A DNA stretch of 64,000 nucleotides from Reichenbachiella sp. GTDB taxonomy: Bacteria > Bacteroidota > Bacteroidia > Cytophagales > Cyclobacteriaceae. Every line of letters begins with the position of its first letter. The stretch's first letter is position 1. The position numbers were made by a program, and so were the translations under genes. Of the stretch, positions 61,001-64,000 are shown piece after piece. The notes under the pieces were generated by a model. That model searched no databases and was not told where the DNA came from. It saw nothing but the letters and a program-made list of their open reading frames with translations. The stretch spans positions 1 to 64,000 of the forward strand of contig NZ_JAWPMM010000001.1 of assembly GCF_033344935.1 (NCBI RefSeq), in the 5' to 3' direction.

Positions 61001-61314
61001 CTTACCAATCCATCAAAGACGAATTGAATGCCTTGAGTATTAAAGTAAATGGTGATCCGTATAAATCTGATCTGGACATGGGACAAGTGCCATCATTGAG
61101 CAGCAGAGTGGGATCACTGGCTTGGGAACAGGCCACCTCCACTTCAGCCCCTACTCAAACGCATCAGGACGTGTACAAAATCACCGCAGAAGAACTGGAG
61201 CCAGTTTACGCTGCCACCAAAGAACTGCTAGAAGTGAAAATGGCCAATTTCAAAAAACAACTCAAAGCAGCCGGCGCGCCGTACACGCCAAGGAATTTGA
61301 GATTTTTGGATTAA
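58036..61314 (+). CDS. Large secreted BNR/sortilin-like beta-propeller protein
   Basis: A 1092-residue exported protein with a Sec signal (about 1-20, TLLLITATLVAPAQS). Residues about 40-780 form beta-propellers with repeated Asp-box (BNR) motifs such as KSLDGGKTWKNMG, KTTNGGDTWHRVL, KSTDGGKTWKEIN, VSVDGGRTFKNVG, ISKNGGQSWNKSS and SDNGGQEWKQL, as in VPS10/sortilin-like and plant photosystem assembly families. The C-terminal ~300 residues have an Ig-like segment (GINRLNWDLRNTPKGPVDL, the FlgD-like pattern) and a helical tail (LSSRVGSLAWEQATS). Often annotated as glycosyl hydrolase, but no catalytic residues of a glycosidase are visible, so that name is unsafe. No T9SS sorting domain is evident at the end. 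Confidence 0.88.
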   Translation: MKHLLTLLLITATLVAPAQSKKKFSIQKAEESALSQTSFDGLKFRHVGPALMSGRIADFAVNPDDPTEYYVAVASGGVWKTTNNGNTYEPIFDSQGSYSTGVVTMDPNNHNVIWVGTGENNNQRSVAYGDGVYKSLDGGKTWKNMGLEKSEHIGSIVVDPNNSDIVYVAAIGPLWSDGGDRGLYKTTNGGDTWHRVLHIDKHTGVNEVHLDPRNPEVLYATAHQRRRHVFTYIGGGPGSGIHKSTDGGKTWKEINSGLPKVDLGRIGLAISPANPEYIYAIVEAARGEGGFYISTTRGESWEKRGSYVSSGNYYQEIVPDPVNPDKIYAMDTWMQVSVDGGRTFKNVGEDSKHVDNHCLWINPENTKHLLAGCDGGIYETWNSGKHWSYKANLSITQFYKVSVDNAKPFYHIYGGTQDNLSMGGPSRTVSASSIVNSDWYITQNGDGFETQIDPDNTDIVYAQYQYGGLTRFDKKSGEQKGIQPKPRKGENEYRWNWDAPLQVSNHKPQRLYFAANKLFRSDDRGDSWEVLGDDLTAQIDRNKLEVMDRIWSVDAVAKNGSTSPYGTIVAFSESPLDENLLVVGTDDGLIQISKNGGQSWNKSSNFPGIPANTYVNMVFTSKHDKNVIYAVFNDHKRGNFKPYLLKSYDQGSTWTSITANLPTRGSTYCIEEDHEDANLLFAGTEFGAFFSDNGGQEWKQLKAGLPTIAVRDMAIQKDENDLVLGTFGRGFYVLDDYSSLRNISSALSKTAELFPVREGLLFEYSYPYGLKGKSMQGDNFYTAENLGSEVTFTYFIKEDIKSKADQRKEQEAENLKKKANNYFPTYGALKAEKEEEKPTLLFTIQDSKGNVVRKLSTTPAKGINRLNWDLRNTPKGPVDLSTPAFYNPWAGSNEGTMVPPGNYSVTMASIVGGKETVLGKQSFNLIPINNTTLPAADRAALAEFMTKVGILEGRVSSVAQAISEMNSDMKYIKAAILETPTAQSELMTTYQSIKDELNALSIKVNGDPYKSDLDMGQVPSLSSRVGSLAWEQATSTSAPTQTHQDVYKITAEELEPVYAATKELLEVKMANFKKQLKAAGAPYTPRNLRFLD

Positions 61315-61329
61315 TGCAATTACTCATCA

Positions 61330-61355
61330 TAGGCCAGGGTTTAAACCCTGACCTA
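61330..61355. repeat. Near-perfect palindrome downstream of the BNR gene
   Basis: A 26-base palindrome (arms TAGGCCAGGGTTT and AAACCCTGACCTA, one mismatch) lies 15 bases after the BNR stop. It contains TTTAAA at the centre. It precedes the T-rich terminator and may be a separate regulatory or repeat element. Confidence 0.6.
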
Positions 61356-61370
61356 TGGATTTATGAAATC

Positions 61371-61404
61371 AAAAGGTGGTGTCAAGACGGCGTCACCTTT
61401 TTTG
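61371..61404 (+). terminator. Probable rho-independent terminator of the BNR gene
   Basis: AAAAGGTGGTGTC and GGCGTCACCTTTT pair imperfectly around a short loop, ending in a run of T and TTTTGTTTT. Position and orientation fit termination of the 58036-61314 transcript. Confidence 0.65.
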
Positions 61405-61477
61405 TTTTGGGATTTGGTATAATTGAGTCTGAAAAGAATTATGTGGTATTCAATTGTTATCTATCAAAATACATGAA

Positions 61478-62029
61478 ATGAACCCTTACCGAACCATATG
61501 GCTTAGCCCCAAACAAACTTTTAATGAACTTATTTTAACAAAAAACTCTCAACCCTTATATGGAATCCCTTTATTTATACTTGGTTTATCGTTGGGGATA
61601 AATATTTCACACGTTATGGGAAGCGTGTTCGGCGAAGGAGATACCATAATTGGTATCATAACGGGAATAATAATTTCTACTGCCTTAATCTTCTTGTTTC
61701 TAGGCTTTATTTATCCATGGTTATTGAGAATAATTGGATCATTATGGAATGGAAAAGGTACTCTTAATCAACTTACTAATGTTGTTTCTATTTCATTTAT
61801 TCCCTACGGAATAATCGTATCCTTTCAAATTCTATTGTTGTCCTTTGGGTTGGATCCTAATTCTGAAAAAGTTTATGGAGGTTTAACGATTGTGGTTTCG
61901 ATGTGGACATTGAGCCTTTTTATTATCGGTGTTTCTAAAATACAGGGGTTTAGCTACGGCTTTGCTCTTTTGAATATTCTTATGAGCCAATTACCATTTC
62001 TATTGTTAAGACTCGCGTTGAGGAGTTAA
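61478..62029 (+). CDS. Yip1-family membrane protein
   Basis: A 183-residue polytopic protein starting at ATG 61478 (MNPYRTIWLSPKQTFNELI), the characteristic opening of bacterial Yip1-domain proteins. About five membrane helices follow (PLFILGLSLGINI, IIGIITGIIISTALIFLFLG, GIIVSFQILLL, TIVVSMWTLSLFIIGV and ALLNILMSQLPFLLL). Function is unknown; relatives in eukaryotes act in vesicle traffic, which does not transfer. A frame extending upstream to 61454 is less likely. Confidence 0.85.
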   Translation: MNPYRTIWLSPKQTFNELILTKNSQPLYGIPLFILGLSLGINISHVMGSVFGEGDTIIGIITGIIISTALIFLFLGFIYPWLLRIIGSLWNGKGTLNQLTNVVSISFIPYGIIVSFQILLLSFGLDPNSEKVYGGLTIVVSMWTLSLFIIGVSKIQGFSYGFALLNILMSQLPFLLLRLALRS

Positions 62030-62045
62030 TCTAATAAATCTACTC

Positions 62046-62132
62046 TTGCCAGACCTGTTCTGGCATCTGCCTGACTAACCGAAACAGATTGCGGAATAAA
62101 TCCGCAAAAACAAAACTCGATCAAAGCTACTG
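62046..62132. repeat. REP-like repeat, copy 1 (flanking the S37 peptidase gene)
   Basis: About 85 bases that recur with a few substitutions at 63651-63735. The copy contains two small hairpins: GCCAG...CTGGC at its left end and GCGGA...TCCGC in the middle, plus the shared phrases CATCTGCCTGACTAACCGA and TCGATCAAAGC. It overlaps the 3' end of an AraC gene remnant exactly as copy 2 overlaps the intact AraC gene. Confidence 0.85.
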
Positions 62133-62210
62133 CTTCATATATTGCGAAGGAGTGTAATTCGCGAATGATGTCCAACACCTCTCATATGCGTTCAAGCATG
62201 GCCTACCATT
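62127..62210 (-). pseudogene. 3' remnant of an AraC-family regulator
   Basis: Read on the minus strand, the frame ending at a TAG (62127-62129) gives NAYERCWTSFANYTPSQYMK then Q and stop. It aligns with the end of the intact AraC gene (NFNRKFKSLTNHTPSQYQK): the shared core is TPSQY with Arg, Ser, Asn and Lys in register. Only about 25 codons remain and an in-frame stop lies upstream, so the rest of the gene is gone. This, with the adjacent repeat, is a partial segmental duplication. Confidence 0.7.
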
Positions 62211-62229
62211 TCACCAAGGTCCACTCATT

Positions 62230-62265
62230 AAAGAGGCTGTCTCAAAAGTATGAGACAGCCTCTTT
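62230..62265. terminator. Perfect 15-bp hairpin, bidirectional terminator or IS-end-like element
   Basis: AAAGAGGCTGTCTCA and TGAGACAGCCTCTTT are perfect inverted copies around a six-base loop. Located five bases after the S37 gene's stop (minus strand), so it can terminate that gene; the flanking A/T runs allow both directions. The arm GAGGCTGTCTCA resembles the terminal inverted repeats I associate with some IS elements, but no transposase is present. Confidence 0.8.
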
Positions 62266-62270
62266 AATTT

Positions 62271-63542
62271 TCATTCCAACCAAACCCTCAACGAGTCATA
62301 AATCTGCTGCTGCTGAAGAGAATCCAAATCTTTGATTCTGGTGCGATGCGTACCGTCTGGTTTCACAAACTTCATCGTGCTTTTGCCTTTAGGCTCTACG
62401 GCGCAACCGCCCCAAGGATCGAGACCTCCATAAATCCAGATCATCTGCTCGCCCTGATTTTCTACATAATCTTTCACGGCAGGCATGTACCGGTCATTGT
62501 AAGTCAGGTCCACGCCCTTCGGTGCAAATGCACGGTGACTGTACCTGTCTTGACTCAGCCATTCGCTCAGATCTGTGGTATCCATCACGTAATACCCCAA
62601 CTCTCGCATGTGCTGATAGTAAGACGGCAAACCTGATTCGTACGATTGATCAGAAAAGTTGCTCACGCCAGATACACCATTCAGATATCGGTAAGCAGAG
62701 TCCAGCGAGGCTTTTTCATCTGGTATTTGGCTGCAATCGCCATTCCATTGCCAAAACGAAAACAGATACTCCAAAATGGCATATTCCAAAGCCACCTCAT
62801 GGCCAATCGCGAAAGTCAACGAATCAGCTCTGGTTGTTTCAATCATGAGGTTTAGTACCTCATCTTTATTTTTCAAAAGCCTCTTTTGAAGATTTTTCAC
62901 CTTCTTCCTGCAATCTGAAGACCCCACGCGATTCACCAGCTCCCAAGGACGAACGTCCGCCGTATCCAAAATAATCGGGGCCACATAGGGCACCACCACA
63001 TCGGCATCTTCAGGATATTTGGATTTATAAATCATAGCGGTTTCTCCTCCCTTGCTGATGCCGGATATCAGCCATTTTCCAGTTTTGTAAATCTTCCGAA
63101 AGGCCTGATTGATTCGGTGATAATCCTCCACAGCTTGGTCATTCGTCAGGTACTCCCACGGAATGTTATCAGGCTTAGATTCTCCATAAAATCGATATTC
63201 CACGATGATCAAATTCAATCCCAAATTTTTGCTAATCTCTCTTTCCGTCAGATAAGCATCATAGCCGCCCGTCTCCAAATGCACCGGCGCTACATAGTCC
63301 GTATGATACAAATAAATGTACTGATCAAAAGTGCCCAATTCAGGATTGTTGTGATCCAGAAATTGGAGTAATTTAACTTTATAGGCTTCCTGATAAGGCT
63401 CTCCGAAGGCAATAGCCTCTACCGTGGCTCCAGGGAATAAGTCAATGATTTGATTCTTCAAGTCGGCGTTGACTTGCTGGGTAGAGTGGCACTGAATCAT
63501 GAGTACACTGATCAGTGAAAGGATTAATATTTTTGTTTTCAT
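62271..63542 (-). CDS. S37-type (tripeptidyl aminopeptidase) lipoprotein serine peptidase
   Basis: A 423-residue lipoprotein (lipobox LMIQC, Cys18) with an alpha/beta-hydrolase peptidase of the S37/S28 type. The catalytic triad is visible: Ser163 in SGISKGGET, Asp375 in YGGLDPWGG and His399 in DGTHR. EYRFYGESKP near 115-124 is the conserved oxyanion-loop region. S37 enzymes remove N-terminal tripeptides or prolyl peptides; here it would work at the cell surface or in the periplasm. The gene is bracketed by two REP-like repeats and has the 15-bp hairpin at its end and a nested palindrome upstream. Confidence 0.88.
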   Translation of the reverse strand: MKTKILILSLISVLMIQCHSTQQVNADLKNQIIDLFPGATVEAIAFGEPYQEAYKVKLLQFLDHNNPELGTFDQYIYLYHTDYVAPVHLETGGYDAYLTEREISKNLGLNLIIVEYRFYGESKPDNIPWEYLTNDQAVEDYHRINQAFRKIYKTGKWLISGISKGGETAMIYKSKYPEDADVVVPYVAPIILDTADVRPWELVNRVGSSDCRKKVKNLQKRLLKNKDEVLNLMIETTRADSLTFAIGHEVALEYAILEYLFSFWQWNGDCSQIPDEKASLDSAYRYLNGVSGVSNFSDQSYESGLPSYYQHMRELGYYVMDTTDLSEWLSQDRYSHRAFAPKGVDLTYNDRYMPAVKDYVENQGEQMIWIYGGLDPWGGCAVEPKGKSTMKFVKPDGTHRTRIKDLDSLQQQQIYDSLRVWLE

Positions 63543-63559
63543 AGTTTAATCAATAATTA

Positions 63560-63639
63560 TTGTCATTTCGAACGGATGTGAGAAATCTCATCGGGAGATG
63601 GTAGGTACGCTAAGATTTCTCCTTACGTCGAAATGACAA
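63560..63639. repeat. Nested intergenic palindrome
   Basis: Outer arms TTGTCATTTCGA (63560-63571) and TCGAAATGACAA (63628-63639) are perfect 12-base inverted repeats; inner arms GAGAAATCT (63580-63588) and AGATTTCTC (63613-63621) form a second stem. This architecture resembles a common dispersed intergenic palindrome of Bacteroidota (recalled, not searched). It lies 17 bases upstream of the S37 gene start, so its RNA form could be in the 5' leader. Confidence 0.8.
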
Positions 63640-63650
63640 GGAAATTTCAA

Positions 63651-63735
63651 TTGCCAGACCTGTTCCGGCATCTGCCTGACTAACCGACACAGATCGCGGA
63701 ATAAATCCGCGAATAGCTGCTCGATCAAAGCAACT
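63651..63735. repeat. REP-like repeat, copy 2 (3' end of AraC gene)
   Basis: Second copy of the 62046-62132 repeat, with the same two hairpins (left one has one G-U equivalent change, CCGGC). It begins downstream of and includes the last codons and stop of the AraC gene on the minus strand. Confidence 0.85.
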
Positions 63736-64000
63736 GTTCCTGAAAATGCACCTTCTGATACTGTGAAGGTGTGTGATTAGTCAAAGACTTAAATTTTCGA
63801 TTAAAGTTGGATAGGTTCACGAAGCCTGAGCGATAGCACACTTCGGTTACGTTGATTTCTTTGTTGAGTAAAAGTTTGCACGCATGTGCCACGCGGAGTT
63901 CATTCAAGAAACTCACATAGGTCTTTCGGGTTCTCTGTTTGAAATATCTACAAAACGCAGAAGGTGTCATATTCGCTACCTCCGCCACTTCGTCTAGGGT
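63725..64000 (-). CDS. AraC-family transcriptional regulator, 5' end outside window
   Basis: The C-terminal DNA-binding domain of an AraC/XylS regulator: TLDEVAEVANMTPSAFCRYFKQRTRKTYV forms the first helix-turn-helix and VTEVCYRSGFVNLSNFNRKFKSLTNHTPSQYQK the second, the family's strongest signature. About 92 codons are visible and the frame is open to the window edge. The ligand-sensing N-terminal region lies beyond 64000. The regulator is on the same strand as the S37 gene and upstream of it, so it could control that gene, which is an inference. Confidence 0.93.
   Translation of the reverse strand, partial: TLDEVAEVANMTPSAFCRYFKQRTRKTYVSFLNELRVAHACKLLLNKEINVTEVCYRSGFVNLSNFNRKFKSLTNHTPSQYQKVHFQEQLL

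Noticed and set aside
58036-61314. Annotation of the BNR protein as a glycosidase
   Set aside because: Asp-box propellers are visible but no catalytic residues of a sialidase or other glycosidase could be identified.
1-64000. CRISPR array
   Set aside because: No series of regularly spaced direct repeats and no cas genes were seen.

Overview
The window looks like chromosomal DNA from a marine or aquatic Bacteroidota, most probably order Cytophagales. The evidence is an AT-rich composition, frequent SPII lipoproteins with Bacteroidota-style lipoboxes, a gldH gliding lipoprotein beside a PSP1/RicT-type gene, a GWxTD-domain protein, DUF2061 and four-helix-bundle (S23) ORFs, and TAnnTTTG-type promoter elements. 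No rRNA genes, no CRISPR array and no intact transposase were seen. The order assignment is an inference.

Layout. 1-7080: alpha/beta hydrolase (cut by the window edge), a small hypothetical protein, a TerB-like protein, an MltF-like lytic transglycosylase, dxs, a GH3 (NagZ-like) enzyme, a DUF4920 lipoprotein and another small lipoprotein. 7117-33835: one long co-directional polysaccharide locus. It opens with nucleotide-sugar genes (rmlA, rmlC, a UDP-glucuronate decarboxylase, a UDP-HexNAc 6-dehydrogenase). It continues with a sulfate-activation block (DUF2061, cysC, cysD, cysN, cysQ) in which two S23 four-helix-bundle ORFs sit between the cys genes. Then come a Wza-type exporter and a Wzz-type co-polymerase, followed by the assembly and decoration genes: methyltransferases, Wzx flippase, pyruvyltransferase, several glycosyltransferases, Wzy-like polymerase, acyltransferase, a D-glucuronyl C5-epimerase-like protein and an epimerase. 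It closes with the WcaJ-type initiating phosphoglycosyltransferase. 34023-38838: pheS, a ParDE toxin-antitoxin pair, a GC-rich intergenic island, asnB and a tandem universal stress protein. 38835-57640: mainly housekeeping genes (prfA, an HhH protein, a large SF1 helicase, gldH, PSP1, purD, recQ, manC, rlmB, a GWxTD protein, a methyltransferase) and two small related membrane proteins, the second below 60 codons. 57722-64000: tRNA-Val(GAC) with a partial downstream copy of its 3' end, a large BNR/sortilin-like secreted protein, a Yip1-family membrane protein, an S37-type lipoprotein peptidase bracketed by two copies of a REP-like repeat, a 3' remnant of an AraC gene, and an AraC regulator cut by the window end.

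How it fits together. The polysaccharide locus encodes a Wzx/Wzy-type pathway: WcaJ starts the lipid-linked unit, glycosyltransferases extend it, Wzx flips it, Wzy polymerises it with Wzz control, and Wza exports it. The most interesting feature is the combination of (i) uronic-acid and UDP-xylose precursor enzymes, (ii) a protein carrying the C-terminal signature of heparan-type D-glucuronyl C5-epimerase with three correctly spaced tyrosines, and (iii) a PAPS-making cysC/cysDN set plus the PAP-recycling cysQ, with no sulfite-forming reductases nearby. This suggests a sulfated, epimerised, glycosaminoglycan-like exopolysaccharide. No sulfotransferase was recognised in the window, so the sulfation step is a hypothesis.
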